In this document: in pieces, positions 23,137 through 35,600 of the stretch
Position numbering within the stretch: position 1 is the first letter of the stretch
Layout of the letters: each line of letters begins with the position of its first letter
NCBI GenBank assembly: GCA_010094025.1
Contig: ML991825.1
Location: 62,001 to 126,000 of the forward strand
Origin: Viridothelium virens
Lineage: Eukaryota > Ascomycota > Dothideomycetes > Trypetheliales > Trypetheliaceae
Reading direction: 5' to 3'
Length of the DNA: 64,000 nucleotides
The notes under the pieces: model-generated
The model's input: only the letters and a program-made list of their open reading frames with translations
Databases searched by the model: none
What the model was told of the DNA's origin: nothing
Made by a program: the position numbers and the translations under genes

Positions 23137-24187
23137 GATACCACTAAATCGATACTTGAAGCTGAATTAAGGAGCCAGCTAGCCTTGGTAGTGAGATCAA
23201 AACAAATTATATGAGATGTAAACCAAGACTGTTGTGGGCGAGACAGACAAATGAGGGCTCTCAAATCATCAACAGCAGTGTGGTTTTATTGACGAGTGGA
23301 ATTGGCGACGACGGATGTAGGAGGAAGAAGAGAAGTGCACGGAATGATGTGGTAAGAAGATTGTCGCTGGACTTCACACTCGAGATCTTTGCCCCGCATC
23401 TGTTGTCGTAGCAATACACCCAGCCTATCCAGCAATATAGCCCCAACCGCTACCCGTCTCCATTAAACCCGAGGCTTCTTCGCCCGCCGGTGCCTCCAGT
23501 CTTGGTCAATATTGGGCGTTCAGGCAAATTTTGATGCTAGAATACCTTCCGATAATAGTGTTTAAAGAGGTAGACTATGTCTGGAAGGGCGTCTAGGCGC
23601 CTCTATCGAAGATTGTACAGAGAGGTACTTGAATTAGGCATTCATTGTCGTCGACATGGTTCTGGCGAAGAACATGCAACCAGCGGTACGCGAGGATACC
23701 GGCAAGATAGTACAACTCGACAGAGACGTGAGGCTAGGATTAGGCTGCCGTGATCTACGAAGATTGTTAGAACACTGCTTACGACCGACAAGGCCAATGA
23801 AGACTTGAATTGCAGAAAAAACCCCTAGAGGTGAGGTCGAAGCAGGCAGGGATCTCCGAAGATCGGGACGGACTCGACGCGTTCGCGTTGAGCCGATGAT
23901 CAACCGACGTGGTCGATGCCTGCACCCCTGGGTGCCTGAATGCCTGAGCGTCTGCGGCTCAACGGACCGCTGCGTCCAGAGAACACTTCACTGCACAACC
24001 AACGACATGAGATCAATATCTCCATTGCATTATCAAAAACGGTCTACCCAATTAGCGGCCCTCTCACGAGCCTTTTCAATAGCTGGTGCCAAAGAAAATA
24101 CATAGCTTGAGGAAACCACCGGATCCTTCAAATCCACAGGGAAAAGTTGGAGAACATCAAGAGCTTGCCATACCCAAACTTCGCCGC
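23137..24187. other. 1.05 kb upstream of the FHA kinase
   Basis: Contains the kinase 5' region. A hydrophobic minus-strand frame near 23,600-23,740 looks protein-like over about 30 residues. I could not build a gene from it with a convincing start and splice phase. Nothing else seen. Confidence 0.4.
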
Positions 24188-24732
24188 TTATAGGTTCGCC
24201 TTGAACAGGAAGCGACTGTCTGCCTTTTCTGGCTGCTCAGCACGAACTCCCTCTGTGTCACGGTCCACTTTGCAGATCTTGTTTGCATGGACGGTGGCAT
24301 CTTCCCAACCCACCAGTAGCTGAAGACGACCCACGTCCACGAACTTTGGCTCGTCCGGGGAGACGATCGACTTGTAAAACGGATCAGTGAAGAAGGTGCG
24401 GAGTTTCTCGAAATCTGGAGCGACGAGATCGGCTACGGCGTCTAGACTGCAATGTCTTGCGCTTTCATCTCGATGCCTGCAAGGAGACTAACCTTGCCAC
24501 GCATAGCAGCTGGTGTGCGACACTTGATAACCGGATGGGTCAGTAGAGTATCGTGTCCAGAAGCATTCGGTTAGTGACCTACCTGGCGGTATTCGTGAAT
24601 ACCGTGGCGAACGACCAAGTCGTTGACAATCGCGATATGCTTGTCCCAGTACGCACTGAATTCTTCCTCGGTCATGCCTGGCGCACGGTGAATCAGAATC
24701 GTGAAGCGGACCATGCGTTGTGTTGTTGTCAT
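24188..24732 (-). CDS. EthD-domain protein
   Basis: A small dimeric alpha-beta barrel protein of the EthD family. Exon 1 (24732..24583) encodes MVRFTILIHRAPGMTEEEF, then YWDKHIAIVNDL and HGIHEYRQ, ending at donor GTAGGT. The last exon starts at about 24476 and runs to the TAA at 24190..24188. It carries the second half: DAVADLVAPDFEKL, FTDPFYKSIVSPDEPKF and GRLQLLVGWEDA. The short middle part is uncertain. One reading that stays in frame uses an acceptor after CACACCAG and a second intron ending TTGCAG just before 24476. EthD proteins occur in ring-degradation and polyketide-related pathways; no such cluster is adjacent. A start at 24768 is possible but adds 12 atypical residues. Confidence 0.72.
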
Positions 24733-25811
24733 GGTTTCTGGTCCCGTTTGGATCACCGGCCTATGCAAGGAAATAGGAGAATCTGGAGCTACGTGGTTAA
24801 GCAGAGGGCCAGAGGGAATTGGGTGCTCTTTAACCCCTTTTTGGACAACAGATCTCTTGGCGGCCAGAAATGACCAGGTGGAGACTGTTAAATTTCTGGT
24901 GGAACTAAATGTAATATTTTCCAGGATCGAGGGTCACTCGCTCCCTTATTCGTGTGAAGTGAATAGACATATCAACCAAAAAGGATTTTGCTGGGCCTCA
25001 CGCGGAATGGATTATCCACCTAACATTAATGAGCCCTTCGCCGAAGTCATGTTGTAACATTCTCGATCGTACGATAGCACGCACGCGGTCGATAGAAAAT
25101 CGCAGAACTTTAATAGGGAAGTCCCTGATTGCAGGCCAACATCATCTGTCAAAATCGCTGTAAAAAAATATCTTAAATTAGAACCTAACCTCGAGATCGG
25201 TCTGTCAAATCGTTCTTGTTATGTCAGGTATGCTATTGTTGGGGGAAAAACAGTAAGTGCACTTGGGAAAGAAATCGTGTTTTCTTATTCACCCACGCGC
25301 CGTCTCTATAAACAACCTTCTCGTGAATAAAGGGTTGAACGGATCAACGATTCAACAGTTGAAGTATTGAATGCACCAAAAACGACGGACGTCATCAGGA
25401 TCTTACTACCTCAAGCCTAAAACTCGGCGGATAATTTAGAAGGTAGTTCCAATGACCTACAAAAAGGCACTATTCAATTTTGCTCAGCACAATATTTTTC
25501 ACCAAATGTGAAGAAATGCGCAGAGACAACAGATTGCAAGCAAATCTGATCAATCACAGGAACGATACCTACTATGAGAGTCGACGGCTCAATCTGTTTT
25601 GAATAAGTAAAACCCCAATACTGATTTCGAGACTCGTATTTGGTGAAGCTCGCCTGTCAGTGAATCGAATGGTGAATGGGCACTGATGGCACCCAATCGG
25701 CGATCGGCCGAATTCGCCGAGCTAGAGTACCTCTACAACCTACGCAGTACCGCGCATTATTTGTTTTGACTGGATTTCACCTTCGACCAAGACTGCTTAG
25801 CCTGCGCAAAC
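24733..25811. other. Intergenic between EthD gene and rex1
   Basis: About 1.1 kb, AT-richer than the flanks from 24,880 to 25,650. Apart from the probable ankyrin relic at 24,851-25,057, no gene, terminal repeat or RNA gene is visible. Confidence 0.45.
24851..25057 (+). pseudogene. Probable relic of an ankyrin-repeat gene
   Basis: The frame gives LLAARNDQVETVKFLVEL, a good match to the helical part of an ankyrin repeat. A degraded version of the next repeat's turn follows (SRIEGHSLPYSCEVN, compare the usual D-x-x-G-x-T-P-L-x-x-A). There is no start, no further repeat and a stop at the end, in an AT-rich setting. It is therefore most likely a fragment of a former host gene. The match is short, so chance cannot be ruled out. 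Confidence 0.35.
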
Positions 25812-28083
25812 ATGTCGCAACGGAAGCGATCATTTCGCGACTTCCAAACCGAGCATGGCGATGCAGACGACAGCGCGAAGGCTCCTGGTTTCGGGCTCGC
25901 CGCGACTCTCGCCTTGCTGAAGAACGAGTCGCCGAGTGATCCCTCAATAACGCACGAGCAACAAAATGAGCAGGCGGAGAGCGAGTGGCAAGTCGCTGAA
26001 TCGCGATCCTCCAAAAGGCGAAGGAAGCAGCAGGAGAAACCCGGGGACACAACCAGTAATTACCCTGCTATATATCATTCTCCACAAGCACGGCTGCAGT
26101 CATTCGTGAAAATAGGCGACCTCCAAAGTCTGGTTCTTTATATTTTAGCAGATGGCACCGCTCCACAGTGGGTAGCTATACGACATCATGGACAGATCAG
26201 GAAAGTCGTGGTGTTGATGGTACCCGGACTGGAGGCCGGTATGGCAGATGGTAGGATTCCTCTTTCCGTTGATATAGCAGCACACGAAAATACGACTGGT
26301 TCCACTATATCAGGAAATGACGCACAGAAGACATATATTCCAGAAAAGGGCGCAGAGTGCAGGGCAATTCCAGAACCGAGCAAATCACCTGTACAACAGA
26401 CCTCCGCAGATAAACAAATGTCATCTCCTGACGACTATTACCCTGTCAAGCTTGTACCTGATCGCCTCCCTGAACCTCTCAAGCCACTCTCTGACATCTT
26501 TCCCCACATGTGGCCCATCAAGACTCCCGGGGATGAAAGATACAACCGCATGTATTCGCCCATCGCAGCAATGCTTACATCGCCATTACCTAAATCCAAG
26601 GAGGAAACGAAAGCAAGCGGACCACAAACACCTCGCGCTGCAAAATATTGGAAGGATCAGCCAACACCGATCACGTCTTTCATTGCTTCATCCGATGAGC
26701 TCGCAGAGAATGACTACGTTTGTCATCCAGTAAGCTTCCAAAACACGGAGGAACGTGATAAAGCTCTACGGAAGAGGGTCGAACGTGAACAGACTTCGGA
26801 ACACGGCTGGGCGGACAGCAAGGTCGACTCATCTGCGAAGAAAGATACATTGGGAGGAAAGGTGATGGAAGACAATTTGACAGCTGGGAAGGATATCATC
26901 GCCATGGACTGCGAGATGTGCAAGACTGGGGAGGATACCCTTGAGTTGACTCGTATAAGCCTGGTGGGTTGGGACGGGAAGGTTCTCATGGACCAACTAG
27001 TCAAGCCGGACAATCCAATCACTGACTACCTCACACCGTAGGCTGATTCCGATATCCTTGAGTATTCTGCTGACATGACATAGTTTTTCTGGTATCACAG
27101 CAAAGTTACTTGTGAATGTCACCACACGGTTAGTTGATGTTCAGACACGCTTACTCGAGATACTGACACCGAACACCATTCTGATTGGACATTCTCTAAA
27201 TTCGGACCTGGATGCACTTAAACTTACTCACCCTTTCATTGTCGACACCGCCATCATCTTCCCTCATCCACGCGGTCCTCCGCTCAAATCATCACTGAAG
27301 TGGCTCAGTCAGAGATACCTAGGTCGGCAAATTCAGAAAGGCCACGGAAACCAGGGACATGACAGTGTCGAAGATGCGAAGGCCTGTCTAGATCTTGTCA
27401 GGCAAAAATGTGAAAAAGGAGCTAAATGGGCAACCGGTGAAGCCAGTGGTGAATCCATCTTCAAAAGACTCGCTCGCGCGTCTCGGCCGATACATTCAAA
27501 GCACGATGCGTCAATCGTTGAAGGCCGGACTGGGGCAGTGGTTGACTGGGGCGACGTCGGCCGAGGAACGGGCGCTGCAGCTGAGACAGCTATTAGCTGC
27601 TCAAGTGATGCAGAAGTAGTGGAAGGCGTAAATGTTGCCACGAATGGAGGAGCACATCAGTCAATAGCACCGAGTGCAGGTGTTGACTTCGTTTGGGCAC
27701 GCTTACGTGAACTGGAAGCACTTCGGGGATGGTGGAATCGTAACAGGACGTCAGACGGTAATAGCGAGGGTCGTACTGCTGATGATCAGTCAACCACGGA
27801 ACCAAGCGTAGCGGCGCTTGCAGAAGCGACGAAGAAGACGACAAATCACATCAAACAGATTTACGAGTCATTGCCTCCGTGCACGGCGCTCATAGTCTAT
27901 AGTGGCTCCGGAGACCCGAGGAGGCTAGGATGGTACAACGAGTTGCACCAACAGTATCGCAAGGAATTCGCGACCAAGAACTGGGACCAGCTCAGCGTCC
28001 AATGGACCGATGAAGAGGTACAAGGCATGCGAAAGGCCTGTATAGAGGCGCGTCGGGGAATTGGCTTCATTACAGTTAAGTGA
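25812..28083 (+). CDS. rex1: Rex1-like DEDDh RNA exonuclease
   Basis: Two exons: 25812..27037 and 27084..28083, with a 46-nt intron, the shortest in the window; 741 residues. The DEDDh exonuclease motifs are all visible. Exo I is AMDCEMC with the ELTRISLVG continuation. YLTP|FSGIT spans the intron. Exo II is LIGHSLNSDLDALKL with VDTAIIF after it. Exo III is HDSVEDAKACLDL. The N-terminal 380 residues are mostly disordered, with a basic RSSKRRRKQ nuclear-localisation-like stretch at about residues 70-78. Rex1/Rnh70 trims 3' ends of 5S rRNA, 5.8S rRNA and tRNA precursors in the nucleus. A C-terminal region (SLPPCTALIVYSGSGDPR) also occurs in Rex1 homologues. Confidence 0.9.
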
Positions 28084-29476
28084 GCACAGACGCAGTGGGG
28101 TCCCTCTAGCTGTCCTAGATTAGGAAGCTTGCTCAATCTAGCTCGAGGGGCTTGTTTCACGACTGAGTCGATAGGAAAGAGATCAGTGGTAGGGTTGAGG
28201 AAGTGGAAAAATTGTGATGTCGCAGAGCTCGTCCGGCGGTCTGGTACTGTTTCAGAAGGGGTCCAAAGGTGCAAAGCTAATCACCTAATAGCAAGTAGGA
28301 GGCTGATGAGCGGTGGCCGTGGGCCTAGCTGGAAGCAGCAAACGTATCGCTCTGGTTACCGAAGTGGTACACCAGGTACATCAGGTACATCACGTAGGGA
28401 GGATGTGGCCGGGGTTTGGAGCGTCAGATAGGTAGCTAGAAATGATGAAGCAATAGAGGCTAAAGGCTAAATAATAGTGCCGTTATTGGCAGTGCTTGAT
28501 CAGCGTGAGGCCCGAAACAGAAGTATTACCCAACGAATGGCATAAGCGCGGACAGATTACGAGCGATGATTGAGTTTTCACGGTTTCACAGTTTCACCGG
28601 TGGCCTGTTCGCCAGGTTCACTAAGTTCACTAATGGCAAAAAGGCAAATATCGCGGTGCAGCCCATCCCTGTACCCTAATCTGCATCCGGGACCGAGTCT
28701 TTAGCAAACGGGGCCCGTTTGTATTTCGATTTGCCCATGATTTGCCCAGTTGCAGCGACTGATCGTCCTGATGCCGCGCTCCTTGCCGGGCCAGGGTGGC
28801 CCATCTGGCATGATATGACGATGCCATCCTGTGATTCCTGCATCGTGCGCTATATCTGAATCCACATCCTTACATTATGCACCATATCCGGTAGCTTATG
28901 CTTTGCAACTCGCAGCCAAGCCCCGTATCCTACAACGGCTTACGAGCTCCCTAATCGGTGCCCCCTTGCCGCATCCGGCCGGGCACGCTGTTCGTTGTCG
29001 AGTGGTGAATCTTATTACGAATGCCAATCCAAGCCAATCCAATCCAATCCAATCCAATCTGCGCATCTGTACGGCGACTACAGCACGCTGCTGGCTCCAC
29101 TGTCTCCCCCAGCCGAGCCTCCGATCCTTGAGCCTCTGACGCGGCGCTCGCTGGCGATTACCACAGCCAAACGAACGACGAGAGCAGTCCGTAGCGCGGC
29201 ACAGACTCGCTAGGCCCCAGGAAGAGGCTACCTACAGCGGCCTTTATTCTCTTCTGTACTTCCATGTCCTGGCACGATAAAATTGCCCGCTAATTATCTG
29301 GCGTGGCTCCAATGCGGTAGAACCTTTCATGCCTTGCGCGTTCCGCTAGCATCCTGAACCTGATACTCATCATTATTGCATTATTGCCTCCGGTCTCATT
29401 TCCCGGCGCTGCCGTGACGTCCTCGACCTTACTACATCCTAATTACCTCCTGTACCATCCATCCATCTGATGGATC
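28084..29476. other. Intergenic upstream of the cysteine-pair/coiled-coil gene
   Basis: 1.4 kb. A short direct repeat (AGGTACATCA twice) lies near 28,374-28,393 and a CCAAT array near 29,024-29,058 (separate entry). No gene recognised. Confidence 0.5.
29024..29058 (+). promoter_or_regulatory. Array of six CCAAT boxes
   Basis: CCAAT pentamers start at 29024, 29034, 29039, 29044, 29049 and 29054; the last five are head to tail at 5-bp spacing. CCAAT is the core site of the fungal Hap/CBC (NF-Y) complex. The array is about 420 bp before the next start codon, a usual promoter distance. A 5-bp period cannot seat a CBC on each copy, so it may equally be a microsatellite. Confidence 0.45.
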
Positions 29477-32400
29477 ATGGAACCCACGCGTAATGCTTCC
29501 AGTCCTCGCACTGGCCCAGATGCCCCAGGTGCCCCAGATGCCCAAGCCCTTCCTCCTGGAGAGTCGAGCGTAAGCGGCGCTTGCCTCTGTGGCGCAGTGT
29601 TCGGCGAATTCTACAACGCCTTCATCAGAGTGACCGGATCCTATTACATGCCCACGCTGGTTGGCTCGTTCAGCAACACCGGGCTCCTCGTGGCGAGAGG
29701 CAAGGTCAGACCCGCTGCGGCGCGCAGCGAGCTGGACGGATGGTAAGTAACAGTACAGTTGACAGTTGGAGCTTCATGATTGCCCCGATACCGATACGGT
29801 GCCGCAAAAGCTCGTCTGCTCAGGAGCTACCTGTTTGGGACAGCGTTGCCTCGCCGGTGGTACGCTTGATTTTTCTCACTTGGGGCGCCGCGGCGCTAGA
29901 GGGTCATGATGCGGCCAATCTATTTCAAAAAAGCTTGCGACACTAAATCTACGCCTTTTATTTGCTCCCCCGTCGTCTCCTCCTGTTTTCCCTCGGCTAG
30001 CACATATAAGACTTTTTACTTGGCCCCACACTAATGCCGGTGGCTTGCGCATCTATAGTAAAATCCAGCCGCTGCCCTGCTCGACTTGCAACGAAACGCT
30101 GGGTATCACCGTCACCCTGGCCCCCCCAGACTCCGAGTACAGGTGAGTTAGTCAGATTCACCAATTTTTTTTTTTTTTATCCCTTTAAGCCGGCCGACTC
30201 GTTTATAATGCCCGGGGCGCCCTTTCGCACCAACATCGTGACTAAGTTGGTTTTTTGTGTGCATGACACCCTCGCATATCACCCCCAAAGGAGCAAAACC
30301 TGACCGCTGATCTAATATCGAATCACGCAGCGGTCGTCAATTGTTCAAATTCCCCAAAATAAACCTTGCTTCCACAAGCACCGGCATACCTGCAGAACCC
30401 TATATTGACGAGGATCGCCGCCATCAGCCTAATCGGCCTCCCAATGTTTTGACAATGGAACCGGATGTTCTTCCTCCGCCACTACAACAACAATCCACGC
30501 ATCCAGATCACAACAAAACGCCTCAGAGTCTCCCCTCCCGACCAGTCAAGATTGCTAGCAAAGAATCTACTCCTGCCATTGCACCTAAACCGAGTGCAGT
30601 CGAGAGAATGGGTCCCATTACCAGTGCGAGTCCGCCTAATGGCCATGCAATACCAAATGGGCATCATGCTCCTCCCAACCCTGGTGAGCAAGCCCTCAGT
30701 GCTGTGAGACAGCTCAGCGAGCAAGTACAATGGTGCGTTGCCAGTTGCATGGAGCAGAATAAACACCTCGAGCGTCTCGATCACACCATACATCGGATAT
30801 TTGGGGAGATCAATGCTGTCAACGGTGCCGTCGAAAAAGTTAGGAGAGATTTGCTGGCGAACCCTCCCAATGGTCGACGTCCAGAGGAGCCACTGGAAGT
30901 TGAGATTCTCCAAGAAGTCGTCACCAAAATGCAGAGCAAAGTCAACGAGTTGGACACTGTAAAAATGCAAATGGATCTTTTCAAGACAAGACTCCGAAGG
31001 GTGGAAGAGACGACTGGTCCACCAGCATCAGCCTCCTCTGCACCACCCCCTCCAAGTGCCTCCTCTGCTTCTCAACATGAACCAGCTCCCCATCATACCC
31101 CAGTACCACTGAATCTTGCAACCCCTCACCATGGTGAACGCTTACCGCCTCCGCCATCACATTTCCAGCCCATCGAACCACGAGTCGAGCCAAGACTGGA
31201 AAATCGTATTGAACCTCGACGAGAACTCCCTCGACCTGAGCCAAGACCCGAACCCCAACCTCATCCTCCCGCTACCTACCAATCGGCGTATCCGCCAGTC
31301 CCAAGTCAAGCTCCACCAATGGAAGCAGAGCGCTCCTCCGGTGGTGGCTGGGCGTCGGTCAATGGCTCTACCAGCTCCAAGAGGGTGCTACCTGCGGAAT
31401 CAGCAGTTGCTGAACCTCCACCGGAAGGCTCTCCAAAACGTCAGCGTGTTACGTCTTCTGACTTTAGGCCCACTTATCCAGAGTCATCCAACTCCTATCC
31501 CAGCAGGATAGAAACCAGCCAGGAAACCCGTCGTCTGAGTGACCCGCATTCGTATCCCGACTCAACCAATGGGCTGACCTTTGTACCATACAGTTCTCAG
31601 GATGCTGACCCGGACGATAGTTGGCGGCCCGAATCACAGCGTGAGCAATTAGATGGGAGGCGAAGAGGAAGAGGCGGCGGTCGTGGCCGAGGGAGGAAGG
31701 CCCTTCCTGCACCGAATGAATTAGGCACGCCGGAGTGGGAACATCCAGACTGGACAGGGTCCCAGGTTTCACCAGACGGATTCTATCAACCGATTACTCC
31801 AGACCTTGTTGAAGCTCGTTCAGCACGCGGCGCCCTTGTCCGTCGTTCCTCAGCCGGTCCTCCCCCGGCCCAGACACCGAGCCGCATGAACACAATGGAT
31901 CCTTATGCACATACTAAAAAGTCACGGACCAAACCTATACGCAACGCAGAGGGGATTTTGATCCGGAAAGATGGACGGCCAGACATGCGATCTCAGAGCT
32001 CGGCTGCTAACCTTCGCAAAGTCCATGCACGCAAAGAACAGCAAGAACGTAACTCCGCAGAGCGTCGCCATACGCCAACATCTGGACTTGCTACTGCCCC
32101 CGTCATTGGGACCGACGGCTCGGCCGATGAAGAAGAAGGCTCAGCATCTTCCGGACCAACTCCTACGGATGAAAGGCACGCCGCCATTATGGGCAAAATC
32201 TTCCCTCACGGCTACGAGCACAAAGACCGGATGGATGTCGCAGGGCAATATTTCAGAAAATCAAGCGATTCACCAGCAGAACGGAAAGTGGTACCCAGTG
32301 CTCTAGATGCGGAAAGGGCGATGGTAGAAGCACATGCAGCAGACTTTCGACCTGTCAATGTGAGCTCGGCCGAGAAGCACGAGCCACGCACAGATGAGAG

Positions 32401-32629
32401 CGAAGACGGTATCATGAAGCGAACATACACCGAATCGACTACAGAAAGCGAGCTTACTAGGGCAGATCGCATAGTGGATGGCGACGGAGACTCCGAGATG
32501 AGAGAAGGGATCGAAGAGACTCCAGCTCAGCATGGCCGCAGAATTGCCTTGCGAAAAGATGGGCCTCCCCTCACAGACTCACAAGTGGAATCCACCGATT
32601 CTACTGTACCAACCCGAAACGGTCATTGA
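29477..32629 (+). CDS. Coiled-coil protein with N-terminal cysteine-pair (Mis18/Yippee-like?) domain
   Basis: I assemble three exons: 29477..29742, 30059..30142 and 30331..32629. They give 882 residues with consistent phases (TG|T and AG|C). Exon 1 has GACLCGAVFGEFYN and YYMPTLVGSF. The splice creates a Cys (LDGC) just before IQPLPCSTCNETLG in exon 2. Exon 3 continues SGRQLFKFPKINL. Paired cysteines about 60 residues apart followed by beta-rich sequence suggest a zinc-binding fold of the Mis18/Yippee type, but this is inference. Exon 3 then holds coiled coils (about VRQLSEQVQW to RLRRVEE), a Pro-rich stretch, a GRGGGRGRGRK box and a conserved-looking block (RNAEGILIRKDGRPDMRS). Introns of 316 and 188 nt are long for this window. 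If only exon 3 is used, the first ATG is at 30455. Confidence 0.72.
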
Positions 32630-35600
32630 TCATTGCGAGATTCGGAACCATTTTTCTAATCCAATAAATCTCCGGTCAGCAACCAGGGCGATTGCTCACT
32701 ACAGATTGATCGCAGATAGGAAAAGACGTTTGCTTGGCCGCTTCAGGGACTATCGACCCCTCCTCTCACACCGGAGAAAAAGTCCTCGCTCCTTATCATT
32801 TACTCACAAGAAGCTCCAAAGGACGCATCAGCACATATTGAAATTTTAGTGTAAATATTTTTTCCGACCGAATCTTACGAAATTTTTCCGGCCTCGAAAC
32901 AAAGGTTTCATCTATTTGCACGGCCCCCAACACTAAAAAGTTGGGGTTTTACGAGCGCTTTGATCCTTTTTACTAAATCGATCGTTATCTTCATAACTAC
33001 TTGTAATACTAGCCTGAGAGCTAATACCGGATCCCAGCGGATAGCTTCGTACAACAGGTGCGACTAACGATGGTGGGCCCGATTCTTTTTCCTTCTTCGA
33101 TTCGTGGCGCCCCTCAGGAAAGGGGCGTGGACAAAGAGTAGGAGAAGCATGACTAGAGAGATCTGGGCGTCTAGCGAAGCAACCAATGAGCGTCGGCGCA
33201 TGCGTATTTTAGCCCCAATTAGGATCTTCCTTGGGATTGAGGAGGTTGCATCTTCTAGCCAGCTTTTAGACAGGCAAAAACGTGCGCTGGGTTTAGCAAG
33301 CGCGCTGTAATAATTATGGCCCTTACGTCTCTTCCCTCGATTAGCCTTGTATGAGGATGGTTCCAACGCATACGTTAGGTAGACCGCCCTGTTCCTCAGA
33401 GAGCAAAATACGCAAAAGCAATTGGGAGGGAGGGGTTGGGAAAATAATGCGACAAGGGTTCGTTGCGTTGTCCATGACTTAATGAGATACACATTAGGTC
33501 TCTGACGCATCCATGGACGCCGTACCGGTACTCCGTACATGAATTGACGCATGGCTTTTTCCTGTGCCACACCCTTTTCAGTCAGCATTATGTGCCTCTC
33601 TAATGCCGTGCTGCACGATGCCGCCTTTGCCTCCCCCTTCCCTCGCCGCTTGTCTGTGCCTAAAAAGCTATCCGTGCCACTGTCATGCAGCGTCCTAATT
33701 GATCAACTCTCCGAATGGTTGTATTATTGGCAACATTGAGTTAGCGCTTTGGTTGACGAAGTATGACGCCATAACCATTTCACTGTCATCCCCTTCCCTG
33801 ACGCTGACGTGCGGTAATAATCAAAGACATACAGGCTAGTTTTAGTTATCAGTGTACGGAGTACAGCCAAATTTTGCTGCATATGCCGAGAAGCAATAAT
33901 TAATGAGGGATAAGAATTTTTGGTGGACCTACCGCTTCTCGCTTAGTCGCTAAAATTCCTGCTTGGCTTTGGGCCAGGCCAGGCTTGGGTAGAGGAGAGG
34001 GTAGATGGACGGGTATAAGCGATAGCAGGGAAGAATAAGCGTAGGGAAGAAAAAGCAAGAAAAAAGATCCTAGCTGCTTGATGAAACTTCTTTATTGCCC
34101 CTTGTAGGCTTTAATGACTGATTTTTACTTTGGCTACGTTGGTCTTGTCTCTGGCGCTCGCCGTCGTTCTTCTCCTGTGCCACCTCGACTACTGTGCCCA
34201 TCGGCCGAGAATAAGCTGATTCAGCTAGGCCAAGGCAGAAGCAAAAGGGCCGATTGATAATGAAGAACTAGGGGGAAGGGGGTTGTCAGCTATCGACTGC
34301 TACTTTGATGAAGTTCGATCGCAGAATGTGAACAGATTGGGTGATTAAGGTTGGCCTGATAAAGGGAATGCTTGCTTGATGGCGCTCGATGTCTGATCGC
34401 GCACGCAATAGTAATCTCGAGTGGGATGAGGGCAGGATGGGGGACAAAGCGACAAGCAATTCCCTAGTCGAGCAGCCGAGTCGTTCAAGATACCCCATTA
34501 GGGCGCGGGTGCATTACTCTGATTGATTGACTAATTCGATTAATGAAAAGTGATGACGAAGGCTAGGGGCTGTTGCACTAGGCCACGCAGGCTAGTAGGA
34601 GGGGCCGGACTGACCGGGAGGCGAGCGATAGGGAGATGCAAGTGCACGAAAGCGAACGAACGCGAACAAAAGTGAGCGACAGCGAACGAGAACGACTGAG
34701 AGCGAATCAGAAGCTGTCGCAGAAGAAGTGGGCAGATCGCGGCAGGCTGAAGATCTCGCTCGCAAAAACACAGCCGGTTTGTTCTCAGCAGCTCGATGAG
34801 CTGGTCCTCCGTACAAGCCATAGCTTAGCATTCTTGGCTACCTAATTACTCGCTTATGCAGCTCGTACCTAATTCTTTATTGGCATCTAGGCGGCTGCAC
34901 CCCCGGAGCGAATACGAACGGCATGCTCCAACTGCGAGGGCTGGGCGCCGATCGGAATGCCATGTGCGGACGCTCGCAGTCGTAGTCGCCGTCGCATACA
35001 CCTTCACGCCAGCATATTGGCATTGGCATAAGCATTAGTCTATCTGTTGTGCCTCTGGTTGGGCTCTTGCTCAACATGCTCTCACCCTCTTCTTTGCGGC
35101 GCATGGAGATTGTGAGGCCCCCCAGCAAAAATTTGTCACCGGCCCAGTCTTAACCGGGTCCCCTGTGCGATAGATTAGGTTTCATTCGGCCGAGGCGACT
35201 TACTCGGTGTCATGTTGTACGCCTTGCGAGTTTCCTAGTCAGCGGCACCGGTGCTTGACTCTTCTGCTGCTCTGTTAACACTTTTGTGCCCACTCTTACC
35301 AAGCAGCATCTATTGTTGGGGCCACTTGGGGCCTAGAGTACTTGTTATAGGCTCGCCGCGGACGGTTGGCCTGATGACTCGGTCATCTGCACCAATGCAA
35401 TCGCTTACATTTAAGGGAAATGCAACGATGGCACCCTAATCCTTAGGCCTTCACCCTAGACATCCAAAAGGTGGGTATTCTAAACCTATATGCATGGCTA
35501 ACGTTGCCCATGGATCCACGCATGCATCATGACTTTTCTCACCGGAAAACTCCATCAGCGGCAGCCTGGCGGATGTGATTAAAAATTTTAGGCATCCTCT

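Noticed and set aside
23590-23760. Minus-strand frame with a hydrophobic 20-residue stretch (LYYLAGILAYRWLHV)
   Set aside because: A splice after CTAATCCTAG is possible but no upstream exon, start or family could be supported.
32924-32950. 7-bp stem hairpin with a T-tail resembling a bacterial terminator
   Set aside because: This is eukaryotic nuclear DNA, so an intrinsic terminator is not expected; probably chance in the AT-rich 3' flank.
33528-33864. Inverted 11-mers GTACTCCGTAC and GTACGGAGTAC 337 bp end to end
   Set aside because: Each is short and nearly self-complementary; no longer terminal repeat or target duplication found.
34880-35030. TACSNC followed in another frame by an Arg-rich segment with Cys, recalling a decayed Zn2Cys6 motif
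   Set aside because: Too short, frames disagree and the later cysteines are absent; could be chance.
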